Of a stretch of 64,000 nt of DNA, positions 9,111 through 20,806 are shown one piece after another (within the stretch, counting starts at the first letter, position 1; each line of letters starts with the position of its first letter). A program made the position numbers and the translations under genes. Source of the stretch: Citricoccus sp. SGAir0253 (GTDB lineage Bacteria > Actinomycetota > Actinomycetes > Actinomycetales > Micrococcaceae); contig NZ_CP039424.1 of NCBI RefSeq assembly GCF_005877055.1, forward strand, positions 1,426,001 to 1,490,000, read 5' to 3'. A model generated the notes under the pieces. The model was not told where the DNA came from and did not search any database. It saw only the letters and a program-made list of their open reading frames with translations.

Positions 9111-9446
9111 CCGGCTCGCGCCGCGGTCCGGGACACGGCCGCCGGCCCGGTCGCCGGGGATGCCTCCGGACCCGGGGCGCGTGGCATAATCGTCGGGCCG
9201 TCCCCGGCCCCTCCCGGGCCGCGCCCGCCGCCACCCCCTCACCACGACCGGTGGACGACTTCCGCGGAACCGGGAACAAATACGGGCCGGTGATCGTTGA
9301 GCATGTCCAGACCCTGCTTCTGCGCGGGTCCGGACCCCGTGGCCACGGCGCGCGGACGTTCCGGATGCCATCACCGCGGACTTGACAGGGTCATAGTGGT
9401 GTTGACCGTCAGGGGCCCTCCGGGACGCCCGTACGAAAGGTATTGA
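9111..9446 (+). other. Intergenic leader and promoter region of sigA
   Basis: No reading frame here looks coding. The region holds a GGAAC-N18-GTT element (9273-9298) and a consensus-like TTGACA at 9382-9387 without a recognisable -10 at the proper distance. If transcription starts near 9305, sigA has a 5' leader of about 140 nt. AT-rich patches such as ACAAATACGG stand out from the surrounding GC-rich DNA. Confidence 0.6.
9272..9298 (+). promoter_or_regulatory. SigR/SigH-type (ECF, thiol-stress) promoter candidate for sigA
   Basis: The sequence is GGGAAC (9272-9277), an 18-base spacer, then GTT (9296-9298). This matches the GGAAY-N18-GTT consensus of actinobacterial SigR/SigH-class ECF factors. 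In Streptomyces coelicolor the principal sigma gene hrdB has a SigR-dependent second promoter, so the location is meaningful. Not verified experimentally here. Confidence 0.6.
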
Positions 9447-10730
<1,284 letters not shown>

Positions 10731-10807
10731 TCCGCGCGCCGTCCGGGGACACCCCTCGTCCCCGGGCGGCCCGGCCGTCCCGGACCGCCCCGCCCCTGCC
10801 GGACGGC

Positions 10808-10844
10808 ACGAAGGCCCGCCACCCTCGGGGTGGCGGGCCTTCGT
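10808..10844. terminator. Bidirectional terminator after sigA
   Basis: A perfect 17-bp stem (10808-10824 with 10828-10844, loop TCG) lies between sigA and the convergent small gene ending at 10880. Its 3' side ends in a short TTCGTCGTGT stretch. Confidence 0.85.
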
Positions 10845-10879
10845 CGTGTCCGGGCTCCGCGCGTCGGCGCGGGCGGGGC

Positions 10880-11110
10880 CTACTCGGCGCTCACCGGCTC
10901 CTTCTCGTGGAGCTTGCTGGTCTCGTCCTGCCAGACGGTGGTCTGGGGGCGGAGGGTCCCCTCGACGGCGCGGGCGTGGTGGCCGCAGAACAGCAGCTCG
11001 CCCCCGCTCGCCAGGACGGCCCGGACGTAGGCCTGGGCCCCGCAACGGTCACAGCGGTCCGCGCCCGTCAACACCGGCGGGTCCATCGTCGTGGCGGTCG
11101 TGGTGGTCAT
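10880..11110 (-). CDS. Small DUF7455-like protein with a Cys/His cluster
   Basis: The product has 76 residues: CDRCGAQAYVRA near residue 20, then GELLFCGHHARA near 42. The CxxC...CxHH-like arrangement (C20, C23, C42, H44, H45) suggests a zinc-ribbon-like metal site. The ATG start at 11110 has GAGGAGG 6 nt upstream. Proteins of this kind are conserved in actinobacteria close to sigA/sigB and topoisomerase genes; no function is known to me. It lies convergent to sigA and divergent from parE. Confidence 0.8.
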   Translation of the reverse strand: MTTTTATTMDPPVLTGADRCDRCGAQAYVRAVLASGGELLFCGHHARAVEGTLRPQTTVWQDETSKLHEKEPVSAE

Positions 11111-11190
11111 GATGGCCTCCTCATCTGGTGCCCCTGCACCCCGGGTGCGGTCCGTGCGGTCCGCGGGGATTCGGTACTGCGTACACCTAT

Positions 11191-11216
11191 GGAACCACCT
11201 TCCGTTGACTTTTGTT
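11191..11216 (+). promoter_or_regulatory. Possible second SigR/SigH-type promoter, upstream of parE
   Basis: GGAAC (11191-11195), 18 bases, GTT (11214-11216), in the 285-base gap between the divergent small gene and parE. A match this short can arise by chance, and the transcript would have a leader of about 170 nt. Confidence 0.3.
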
Positions 11217-11395
11217 CGTGCGCCGGTCGGTTCCGGGCCCCGTTTCGCTGATCGCGGACGCGCGGGCGTCCGGATCGCGCCCGCGGCCGGGTTCCGGCCG
11301 AACCACGGGCCGGGCCGATACCCTGAAGGATGTCCATCCGCCCGGAGGGCCCCCGCCGGGGCCGAGGAGGCACACCGACCCCGTGAGGCAGGCCC

Positions 11396-13496
<2,101 letters not shown>

Positions 13497-13516
<20 letters not shown>

Positions 13517-14252
13517 TCATGGGTCGATGGACGACCGGGGCCCGACAGCGCCGGACCCGGTGGAGCCGGCCCCCGGCGTGAGCGGCCCGACGGCGGCCGG
13601 GCCGGACCCCGCCTTCGCGGCGGCCCCGCCGGGCCAGCCGGGCTACGACGAGCTCGCGGAGCTCTACGACCGCACGTTCCCGGGCCCCTGGCAGCGCCCC
13701 CTCGACCGGCACTGCCTCGATGCCTTCGCCGACGCCCTGCCGCGCGGGGGGACCGTGCTGGACGTGGGGTGCGGGACGGGCCACGTCACGGTGGAGCTGG
13801 CGTTCCGCGGGTTCAACACGATCGGGGTGGACCCCTCGGCCAAGATGCTCGAGATCGCCCGCAAGCGCTACCCGAGCCAGCCGTGGATCGAGGGCGACGC
13901 CCGGTACCCGGCGGACTCGGAGGTGGTGCGCTCGGCCGCCCCGGTCGTGGGCATCCTCGCCCGCTTCAGCCTGATCCACGTGCCGCCCGCGGAGCTCCCC
14001 GCCGTCCTGGAGTCCTGGGCCCGCCACACCGGGACGGGCTGCCAGGTGCTCGTGGTGTTCCAGTGCCTGCTCGACTCCGAGCAGGACACCGAGGAGTTCG
14101 CCCACGCCGTGGCCCCGGCCTGGCGGTGGAACCCGTCGTCCCTGGCGCGGCTGCTCGAGGCCGCGGGCTTCTCCGAGCGCTGGCGCGTCATCGTGTGCCC
14201 GGACGAGGAGCACCCCTACCCGGAGTGCCACCTGGTGGCCGTCCGCCGCTGA
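13497..14252 (+). CDS. Class I SAM-dependent methyltransferase, substrate unknown
   Basis: The product has 251 residues from GTG 13497, which overlaps parE by 20 bases and has GGACGAG 7 nt upstream; ATG 13527 is the alternative, without a clear ribosome-binding site. The core begins near YDELAELYDRTF and shows motif I VLDVGCGTGHVTVEL, motif II around GVDPSAKMLEIARKR, and a motif IV-like segment RFSLIHVPPAEL. There is no substrate-recognition domain beyond the core, so the acceptor cannot be named. The gene is probably co-transcribed with parE; it faces the olefin operon with only 16 bases between stop codons. Confidence 0.85.
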
Positions 14253-14268
14253 CCGGACCGGTGCGCCC

Positions 14269-15255
14269 TCAGCGCGCGCGGTAGTGGTCGGCCAGCAACC
14301 GCAGCCCCTCGTCGACCGAGACCGCCGGTTCCCAGTCCAGCACCTGCCGGGTGCGCCGCTGGTCGAACCAGTGCGCCGTGGAGAGCTGCTCGGCCAGGAA
14401 CGCGGTCAGGGGCGGCTCCTCGCCGTCGCCGCCGAGCCCCGCGGCGTCCCAGACGCGCTCGATGACCGCCCCGGCCGCGCGGGCCAGGCCCGCCGGCACG
14501 CGCAGCCGGGGCTCGGCGGCGCCGCCGGCCACGGCCAGGGCCCGGACCAGCTCGCCGACCGGGCGCGGCTCGCCGTTGGTCACCACGAGGGCCTCGCCGT
14601 GCACGCGGTCCACCGCCGCCACGGCGGCGACCAGCGCGTCCACCGCGTTCGTGGTGTAGAGGGTGTCCACGAGGGCCGCGGCCGGTCCCAGCAGCGGCAT
14701 CCGCCCGGCGCGGGCGCGCTGCACGACGCGCTCCGTCAGCTGCTCGTCGCCCGGCCCCCACATCAGGTGGGGGCGCAGCGCGAGCACCCGGAAGTCCGGG
14801 GCGTCCGCGGCCAGGGCGATGAGCTCGCCGGCGGCCTTGGTGCGGGCGTAGTGCCCGCGGGCCCGGACGGGGTCGGCCGGCCCGGCCCCCGCCCCCACGA
14901 TCGAGGACCCGGCGTGGGCCACGGACGGGGAGGAGACGTGCACGAACCGGCGCACGCCGGCGGCCCGGGCCGCCCGCACCACGGTGCGGGTGCCGTGCAC
15001 GTTGACGGCCTCGTACTGCGCGGCGGGCCCGGAGACCGAGACCTTGGCGGCCACGTGGACCACGGTGTCCCGGCCGGCCACGGCCCGGGCCACGGCGGCG
15101 GGATCCGTCACGGACCCGGCCACGTCGCGGGCGCCGGGCACCCCGGAGGGGCGGCGCTGCAGGGTCACCACGTCGTCGCCCGCCGCGGCGAGCCGGCGCG
15201 CCACCCCGGACCCCAGCAGCCCGGAGGCGCCGGTGACGAGGACGCGGCGGCTCAC
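14269..15255 (-). CDS. oleD: OleD, NAD(P)-dependent reductase of olefin biosynthesis
   Basis: A short-chain-dehydrogenase/epimerase-like protein of 328 residues. The N-terminal Rossmann motif TGASGLLGSG binds NAD(P)H, and a YxxxK catalytic pair is present in HYARTKAAGE. By family knowledge OleD reduces the 2-alkyl-3-ketoacid made by OleA to the beta-hydroxyacid. The GTG start at 15255 overlaps the oleBC stop (GTGA), so translation is coupled. It is the third gene of oleA-oleBC-oleD, the order known from Micrococcus. There are no membrane segments. The stop lies 16 bases from the convergent methyltransferase gene, with no strong terminator in between. Confidence 0.88.
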   Translation of the reverse strand: MSRRVLVTGASGLLGSGVARRLAAAGDDVVTLQRRPSGVPGARDVAGSVTDPAAVARAVAGRDTVVHVAAKVSVSGPAAQYEAVNVHGTRTVVRAARAAGVRRFVHVSSPSVAHAGSSIVGAGAGPADPVRARGHYARTKAAGELIALAADAPDFRVLALRPHLMWGPGDEQLTERVVQRARAGRMPLLGPAAALVDTLYTTNAVDALVAAVAAVDRVHGEALVVTNGEPRPVGELVRALAVAGGAAEPRLRVPAGLARAAGAVIERVWDAAGLGGDGEEPPLTAFLAEQLSTAHWFDQRRTRQVLDWEPAVSVDEGLRLLADHYRAR

Positions 15256-18098
15256 GGGCGGCCCACCCGGCCCCCGGCGAGCACGCCCGCGGCCCACCGG
15301 GCGAGCCGGGAGCGGTCGATCTTCGAGTTGTGCCGGATGTCCACGGGCACGCGGTCCGTCACCAGGACCGCGGCGACCGGGACGGGGGCGGCGGCGGAGC
15401 GCACGGCCGCGGCGAGGGCCGTGGGCGCCAGGCCCGGCCGGGCGCGCACGCCGGGGGCGGTCTCCACGACGGCGACGACGGCCTGGGTGCCCCGCGGGCC
15501 CACGCCGACGACGGCGGAGCGCGAGACCTGGCCGAGGGCGTCGATCCGGGCCTCGGGACCGCCGGGGGCCACGGGGCCGCGGTCGGTGACGACCACGTGC
15601 TGCAGCCGCCCCTCGATCCACAGCCGGCCGGCGTCGTCCAGGTGCCCGACGTCCTGGGTGCGGTGCCACTGCAGGCCGTCGAGGTGGTCGCGCCGGCTCG
15701 TCGCGTCGGTGAGCCACAACCGGTCGTAGGCAGCCTTCTGGTGGGGGGCGGAGACCACGACCTCGCCGAGGACGCCGGCGGCCTCCGGGCCCTCGAGCAG
15801 GGCCTCCGCCGCGGTGCCGTCCGCCCCGAGCGGGGCGATGGCGATCCGCACCGGGCCCACGGGCCGTCCCACGCAGACGCCGTCCTCGGCGCTGCCTGCG
15901 GTGGCCGCCCGCGTGAGCCCCTCGCGGTCGATGTCCGCCAGCAGCAGGGCCTCCGTCATGCCGTAGGGCGAGTGCAGGTCGGCGGCCGGGAAGACGCGGC
16001 CGACCTGCTCCACGAGCCGCGGGTGGACGGGCGCCCCGGCGGAGAGCACGAGGGTGATCCGTCCCAGCGCGGCACGCTGGGCGTGCGTGAGGGCGTCCGC
16101 CGTGGCCACCACGTTGCGCAGGGCGGCCGGGGAGGCGAAGAGCATGGTGGCGTGCCCGGCGGCGGCGGCCTCGGCGACGGCCGTGGCGGTGAGGGTGGCC
16201 GGGCGGGTGACGGACATGTCCGGGGTGATGGACGTGGCCCCGATGGCCGGGCCGAGCAGGGCGAACGGGGCGAAGCCGGCCAGCAGGGAGGACCCGGGGC
16301 GCACGTCGAACACGTCGCGCAGCAGCCCGGCCAGGGCCGCCAGCCGGCCGTGCGTGTAGAGCACGCCCTTGGCCGGGCCGGTCGAGCCGGACGTGTAGAG
16401 GATCGCGGCTGGGTCCCCGGGGCCGGGGCCGGGCTCCGGGCAGCGCTCCCCGGCGTGCCGGGCGGCCATCGCGTGCAGGCCGTCCTCGACGCCCAGGGCG
16501 GCGGCCAGGGGGCGGGGCAGGGTCTCCACGGAGAGCCGGCGGCCGGGCCACCGCTGGGTGCGTGCGACCGCCAGGCCCGCCGGCCGGCCGATGATCCAGT
16601 CGGGCCGGGCCGCGCGGACGGCGCGGGTCATCCCGGCGACGCCGAGGCCGGCGTCGGCCACCACCACCACGGCCCCGATGCGCAGGCTCGCGTAGAGCGC
16701 CGCCGTCAGGTCCAGGCCGGGGGTGACCAGCAGGGAGATCCGGTCGCCGGGCCGCACCCCGTGGCGGAGCAGGCCGACGGCCACGGCGTCCACGACGCCG
16801 GCCAGCCGGTCCCAGCCCACGGGCGGCCGGTCCGCCCCGGCCAGGTCGACGAGCGCGGTGTCCGGGCGGTCGCGCCACTCGTCGAGGAAGGCCCACAGCG
16901 GCCGGTGGTCCCCCGGCGCGGTGCCGGTGTCCCCGGTGGCGCCGGGGTTCCCCGGGGCCACGGCGTCCGGCGCCGGGAGCGACCCCGGACGGTCCGGGGC
17001 CGCCGGCGCACCGGCGGGCACCCGGGCGAGCAGCCGCCCGGCCCAGCGCAGCACGGGGGCGGCGAGGTCGATCTCCTCGGCCAGCAGGTGCCCGGCGGTC
17101 TCGGCGCGGTGCAGGTCCGCGTGCGGGAGGCGCTCCAGCAGGTCCGCCAGGTGGCGGTCCAGGAACACGGGGTCCCGCGGGCCCCACAGGAGGAGCACCG
17201 GCTTGCGGAAGGCGGCCACGTCGGCGGCGACCCGCCGCAGCTCGGCGTGCGAGGCGTGCCCGGGGCCGACCGGGATGTCCGCGACGAAGCCGCCGATGCC
17301 CCCGCGCCGCTCCGCCCGGCGGTAGGGGCCGTGGTAGGCCGCGCGCACCGCGGGGTCCAGCGACGGGCGGGCCAGGGAGGTGGTGACCCGCAGGAAGGCG
17401 TCGGTCAGGACGGTGGAGCCGGGCAGCAGGGGACCGGCCAGGGCCGCCCGCAGGGGCGCGGGCAGCGGCTCGTCCGCGTCCTGGTGGACGGCGGTGTTCA
17501 GGGTCATGGCCCCCGTGACGAGGTCCTGGTTCCGCCCGGCCCAGCCGAGCGAGACCACCCCGCCCCAGTCGTGGCCGAGGGTCAGCAGCGGGTGCCCCTC
17601 CCGGGCCGCGGTGTCCAGCCCCAGCGTGCGGACGAGGGCGTCGAGGTCCGCGATCCGCCCGGCCAGGGTGCGGTAGCCGGCGCCGTCGGAGGCGGGGGAG
17701 GGGCCGCCGCCGGGACCGGCCGCCGCGGGCCGCGGCAGCGCCGGGTGGGCCAGCCGCTCGGAGTAGCCCATGTCCAGCTGGTCGGGCGCGACGACGCGCC
17801 ACGCCGGGCCCTCCCCGCGGCGGGCGGCCTCCACCGTGGCGGCGGCCAGGGACCGCCACAGGTAGGACCACGTGGGGTTGCCGTGGACGGCCAGGATGGT
17901 GCCCTCCGGCTCCCGGCCGGCTGCCGCCAGCACCGGGCCGGTGTCGAGCACGTGCAGCGACCGGTCGCCGTCGGGGGCCGGGACGGTGACGATCCGGCTC
18001 CAGGCCGGGTCCCAGCCCGGCAGGGCGGGCGCGGTCCCGGCGGCGGGCGCGCCGTGGGGGTTGACGGGCAGGACGGCGGGGGAGGCGGGGATCCTCAC
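15252..18098 (-). CDS. oleBC: OleBC fusion: beta-lactone decarboxylase plus beta-lactone synthetase
   Basis: The product has 948 residues. Residues ~30-355 form an alpha/beta-hydrolase of the haloalkane-dehalogenase type (OleB): the VHGNPTWSYLW oxyanion region, nucleophile in GHDWGG (D177), acid in GPRDP (D309), base in AGHLL (H337). A Pro/Gly-rich linker (~360-400) leads to an AMP-binding ligase-like domain (OleC), with P-loop ILYTSGSTGPAKGV (~567-580) and a C-terminal segment near KIDRSRLARW. OleC closes the beta-hydroxyacid to a beta-lactone with ATP; OleB removes CO2 to give the cis-olefin. The GTG start at 18098 overlaps the oleA stop by GTGA. Fused OleB-OleC is the arrangement described in Micrococcus and relatives. 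Confidence 0.92.
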   Translation of the reverse strand: MRIPASPAVLPVNPHGAPAAGTAPALPGWDPAWSRIVTVPAPDGDRSLHVLDTGPVLAAAGREPEGTILAVHGNPTWSYLWRSLAAATVEAARRGEGPAWRVVAPDQLDMGYSERLAHPALPRPAAAGPGGGPSPASDGAGYRTLAGRIADLDALVRTLGLDTAAREGHPLLTLGHDWGGVVSLGWAGRNQDLVTGAMTLNTAVHQDADEPLPAPLRAALAGPLLPGSTVLTDAFLRVTTSLARPSLDPAVRAAYHGPYRRAERRGGIGGFVADIPVGPGHASHAELRRVAADVAAFRKPVLLLWGPRDPVFLDRHLADLLERLPHADLHRAETAGHLLAEEIDLAAPVLRWAGRLLARVPAGAPAAPDRPGSLPAPDAVAPGNPGATGDTGTAPGDHRPLWAFLDEWRDRPDTALVDLAGADRPPVGWDRLAGVVDAVAVGLLRHGVRPGDRISLLVTPGLDLTAALYASLRIGAVVVVADAGLGVAGMTRAVRAARPDWIIGRPAGLAVARTQRWPGRRLSVETLPRPLAAALGVEDGLHAMAARHAGERCPEPGPGPGDPAAILYTSGSTGPAKGVLYTHGRLAALAGLLRDVFDVRPGSSLLAGFAPFALLGPAIGATSITPDMSVTRPATLTATAVAEAAAAGHATMLFASPAALRNVVATADALTHAQRAALGRITLVLSAGAPVHPRLVEQVGRVFPAADLHSPYGMTEALLLADIDREGLTRAATAGSAEDGVCVGRPVGPVRIAIAPLGADGTAAEALLEGPEAAGVLGEVVVSAPHQKAAYDRLWLTDATSRRDHLDGLQWHRTQDVGHLDDAGRLWIEGRLQHVVVTDRGPVAPGGPEARIDALGQVSRSAVVGVGPRGTQAVVAVVETAPGVRARPGLAPTALAAAVRSAAAPVPVAAVLVTDRVPVDIRHNSKIDRSRLARWAAGVLAGGRVGRP

Positions 18099-19117
18099 CA
18101 GGCGATCTCCAGCATGGCCGTGTTCAGGCCCGAGCCGACGCCCATGCACAGCACCCGGTCGCCGGCGGCCAGCGAGGCCGCCTCGCGGGCCAGGGTGATC
18201 GGCAGCGAGGCCGGTCCCACGTTGCCCAGCGCGGGGAAGGTCACCGGGAACCGCTCGGGGTCCAGCCCGGCGGCCTCGGTCATCGAGTCGGTGTGCAGGC
18301 GGGAGACCTGGTGCGTGACGTAGCGGTCCATCGAGGCCCAGCCCCAGTCCGCGGGGACCTCGTTCCAGGCGTCCATGACGAGCTCGAGCCCGTCCTTGAG
18401 CAGGGCGGTGGAGTCGGTGAACATGCCCTTGTGGTCGCCCACGCACAGGTCGTGGTGGTCGGTGCCGGCCCGCGTGATGCCGCGGACGATGCGGTGCCCC
18501 TCCGGGTGCAGGTCGGTGCGTCCCACGACGGCGGCCGCCGCCCCGGAGCCCAGCGTCAGGGACGCGAACTGCTCCATGAAGCTGGAGCGGTCCACCGCCT
18601 CGTCCTTGAGGTTCTGCAGGGTGGCCTGCTGGACCTTCCCGGAGTCCTCCCCGGCGACGACCACGGCGTAGTCCACCTGGCCGGCGTCGATGAGCGAGGC
18701 GGCCAGGGACAGCCCGTTGACGAAGCCCAGGCAGGCGTTGGTGATGTCGAAGTTCGTGGCCGAGGTGGGCAGGCCCAGCTCGTGGTGGATCCGCACGGCC
18801 ACGGAGGGCTCGAGCGTCTCGCGGGTGACCGAGGTGTTGACCATGAGCCCCACCTGCCCGGGCCGCACGCCGGCCTGCTCGAGCGCGAGCCGGCCGGCCT
18901 GCGCGGCCCCGTCCTGGAAGTGCCCCGGCTGCAGCCAGTTGCGCCGCTCGTTGACGCCGGCGACGCGCTGCAGCAGCCCGCGCGGCAGCCGCAGCCGGCG
19001 CAGCACCGGGGCGAGCTCCTCGTCGATCTGCTCGCTCGTCACGGTCACGGGGGCCAGCACTTCCGTCACGGACAGGAGGGAAGCGTTGGAGTGACGGAAG
19101 ATCGCGTTGCCTTGCAC
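18095..19117 (-). CDS. oleA: OleA, thiolase-fold enzyme for head-to-head fatty acyl condensation
   Basis: The product has 340 residues of the FabH-like thiolase superfamily. The nucleophilic Cys lies in ITNACLGFVNG (C129); the general-base Glu of OleA enzymes is matched by TLEPS (E103); VTHQVS and ALGNVGPAS supply the His and Asn. OleA joins two fatty acyl-CoA chains by a non-decarboxylative Claisen reaction to a 2-alkyl-3-ketoacid, the committed step to long-chain alkenes. The E103 match and the following oleBC-oleD separate it from FabH. The GTG start at 19117 has only a weak ribosome-binding site (CCAGG). First gene of the operon; a TAAGCT on the minus strand about 60-70 bases upstream is a possible -10. 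Confidence 0.92.
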   Translation of the reverse strand: MQGNAIFRHSNASLLSVTEVLAPVTVTSEQIDEELAPVLRRLRLPRGLLQRVAGVNERRNWLQPGHFQDGAAQAGRLALEQAGVRPGQVGLMVNTSVTRETLEPSVAVRIHHELGLPTSATNFDITNACLGFVNGLSLAASLIDAGQVDYAVVVAGEDSGKVQQATLQNLKDEAVDRSSFMEQFASLTLGSGAAAAVVGRTDLHPEGHRIVRGITRAGTDHHDLCVGDHKGMFTDSTALLKDGLELVMDAWNEVPADWGWASMDRYVTHQVSRLHTDSMTEAAGLDPERFPVTFPALGNVGPASLPITLAREAASLAAGDRVLCMGVGSGLNTAMLEIAW

Positions 19118-19250
19118 TATGGGCCTGGTCCGTTCGTGGTCTGGGTTCGGGGGCGGGGCGCCGCGGCACCACCGACGACCCAGCTTATCGAACGCCGGGC
19201 CGGGGCGTGCGTCGCCGCGGGCGGGCCCGCCGGCCGGCCCGCCGGCGGGC

Positions 19251-20267
19251 TCAGGTGAGCGCCAGCAGCACCACGGGCAGCGCGGCCAGCGCCAGGGCCA
19301 GCACCACCACGGCGGCGCGCGCGGCCAGCGGCAGCGGCGGCACGGGGTCCAGCAGCCGGTACAGGCGCAGGGTCAGCGGCACGGACCCGTCCCCCTGGAC
19401 GTTGGGCAGGGGCCGGCCCCCGGCGGCCTCGCGGGGGTCCCGGGCGGCCGGGCGCGCGGGGACGGCCGGCTCGGCGGGGGTGCGGGCGGCGCCCTCGCCC
19501 TCGCCCGTCAGGACGATGGCCCGGACCAGGTCGGCCCGGTCGTGCGTGCGCAGGGCGGCGTCGTCGGCCAGCATCTCGGTCAGTCCCGCGACGGCCTGGC
19601 GGGCGGTCGCCGTGGTGGGCAGCCAGGCCACGGCGCGGTGCCACGCCTCGAAGGCGAGCCGGAGCAGGTCGTGCCGCTGGCGCAGGTGCGCCCGCTCGTG
19701 GGCGACGACGGCCCCCACCTCGCGCGCGGAGAGCTGGTCCAGCAGGCCCTGGGAGAGCACGGTGAGCGAGCCGGTGAGCCCGGGCAGGCAGTAGGCCAGC
19801 GGCACGTCGTGCGGCAGCACGCGCGTGCCGGGGGCGTCGGCACCGGGGCGGGTGCCGGGCGGGGAGGCCAGCAGCTCGACCATCTGCCGGTGCCGCCGCC
19901 GGTGCGCCACCGTGCGCCACGCGGTCACGGCCAGGGTGAGCACCAGGTGGCCGGTGAGCAGCAGGGAGCCGGTCACGGCGGCGATGCGGGCCGGCAGCAG
20001 CGGGTCGAGCACGAGCCGGTCGACCCACGAGCCGTCGGCCAGGCCGGTGGCGAAGGCGGCCAGGGACTGGCCGAGGTGACCGCCGAGGGGGGCCAGTCCC
20101 CACGCCAGGGGGGTGCCGACCAGGGCCAGGCCACCGGCGAGGGCGACGGCCTGCCACAGCACCATGGCGGCCGCGGGGGCGCGCCGCACCCAGCGGGCGC
20201 GGCCGAGCAGGACGGGCACCGGCCAGGCCAGCGCCACGGCCAGGGCGGCGAGCAGCAGGACGGACAC
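19251..20267 (-). CDS. M56-family (BlaR1/MecR1-like) membrane metalloprotease
   Basis: The product has 338 residues. Hydrophobic segments lie near 2-20, 32-55 and 95-112 and at the C-terminus (about 315-336). The cytosolic protease domain carries HERAH (HExxH zinc motif, in VVAHERAHLRQRHD) and a downstream Glu in LTEMLADDAAL. M56 proteins inactivate a BlaI/MecI repressor after sensing a signal; this one has no external penicillin-binding domain, so the signal is unknown. The partner blaI lies upstream, but a 13-bp hairpin and a separate promoter stand between them. GTG 20267 sits 6 nt after TAGACT, suggesting a leaderless message. Confidence 0.88.
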   Translation of the reverse strand: MSVLLLAALAVALAWPVPVLLGRARWVRRAPAAAMVLWQAVALAGGLALVGTPLAWGLAPLGGHLGQSLAAFATGLADGSWVDRLVLDPLLPARIAAVTGSLLLTGHLVLTLAVTAWRTVAHRRRHRQMVELLASPPGTRPGADAPGTRVLPHDVPLAYCLPGLTGSLTVLSQGLLDQLSAREVGAVVAHERAHLRQRHDLLRLAFEAWHRAVAWLPTTATARQAVAGLTEMLADDAALRTHDRADLVRAIVLTGEGEGAARTPAEPAVPARPAARDPREAAGGRPLPNVQGDGSVPLTLRLYRLLDPVPPLPLAARAAVVVLALALAALPVVLLALT

Positions 20268-20273
20268 TAGGGA

Positions 20274-20279
20274 AGTCTA
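20274..20279 (-). promoter_or_regulatory. -10 element for leaderless expression of the M56 gene
   Basis: TAGACT on the minus strand, followed by 6 nt and then the GTG start codon at 20267. No Shine-Dalgarno is present in between. Transcription would start at the initiation codon. Confidence 0.5.
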
Positions 20280-20283
20280 GGCG

Positions 20284-20320
20284 CCCGCCGGCGTCCCCCG
20301 CGGCGGCGGACGCCGGCGGG
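20284..20320 (-). terminator. 13-bp hairpin between blaI and the M56 gene
   Basis: The arms CCCGCCGGCGTCC (20284-20296) and GGACGCCGGCGGG (20308-20320) are perfectly complementary, with an 11-base loop, 24 bases past the blaI stop. It probably limits read-through from blaI into the protease gene. Confidence 0.6.
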
Positions 20321-20344
20321 GAACCCGGCCCCGGGAGCGGGGGC

Positions 20345-20683
20345 TCAGGACTCCAGGAGGCGGCGGACGGCGGCGGCCTCGTCGGGGCCGATCCCGCCGA
20401 GGAAGCGGGCCAGGACGGCCTGGCGGTCCGGCACGGAGCCGAGGACCTCGTTGAGCAGCCCGACGGTGTGGTCCTCGCGGGTGGAGGCCGCGGCGTAGCG
20501 GTGCGGGCGCCGGCCGCCGTCGCGGCGCACCAGCCCCTTCTTCTCCAGGCGGGAGAGCACGGTCAGCACGGTGGTGACCGCCAGCTCGCCGGCGAGGGCG
20601 TCGCGCACCTCGTTGGCCGTGTGCGCACCCGGCCGGTCCCACAGCAGGTCCATCACGGACCGTTCCAGATCGCCCAGTGCCAC
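20345..20683 (-). CDS. blaI: BlaI/MecI-family transcriptional repressor
   Basis: The product has 112 residues from GTG 20683, which has GAGGGAGG upstream; an upstream extension of the frame to 20779 has no ribosome-binding site. The winged helix-turn-helix spans about 1-70 (LGDLERSVMDLLWDRPGAHTANEV; then TVLTVLSRLEKKGLVRR, the recognition helix and wing), followed by the dimerisation helices (ALVARFLGGI-like region at the C-terminus). Members bind TACA/TGTA palindromes as dimers and are cleaved by M56 proteases. Two such palindromes occupy the gap to divergent cydA, so autoregulation and control of cydA are both likely. In Mycobacterium tuberculosis the BlaI regulon includes respiratory (ATP synthase) genes, which fits. 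Confidence 0.9.
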   Translation of the reverse strand: MALGDLERSVMDLLWDRPGAHTANEVRDALAGELAVTTVLTVLSRLEKKGLVRRDGGRRPHRYAAASTREDHTVGLLNEVLGSVPDRQAVLARFLGGIGPDEAAAVRRLLES

Positions 20684-20781
20684 CGGTGCCTCCCTCTGTC
20701 TCGTCCTCGTGCCGGTGCCGGCCTCGTGCGGTCCGCCCGTGCGGTGACGTCCGCCACGGCCCGGGGCGGGCCACGCCACTA

Positions 20782-20798
20782 TTCTACAGTACGTAGAA
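20782..20798. promoter_or_regulatory. BlaI-type operator 1 (17-bp palindrome)
   Basis: TTCTACAGTACGTAGAA: 6-bp arms TTCTAC/GTAGAA, with a TACA core. It overlaps TAGAAT on the minus strand (20781-20786), a likely -10 for blaI. Its centre is 35 bp from operator 2. Confidence 0.65.
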
Positions 20799-20806
20799 GT
20801 TCGGGC

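Noticed and set aside
9382-9387. TTGACA as -35 of a housekeeping sigA promoter
   Set aside because: No acceptable -10 at 16-19 bases; kept only as a note.
14284-18323. Long + strand open frames opposite the ole operon
   Set aside because: Shadow frames; the minus-strand products have clear catalytic motifs.
19216-19250. GC-rich inverted repeats upstream of oleA as a terminator
   Set aside because: Several overlapping short stems of GGCGGGCC type are possible; in this composition they cannot be told from chance.
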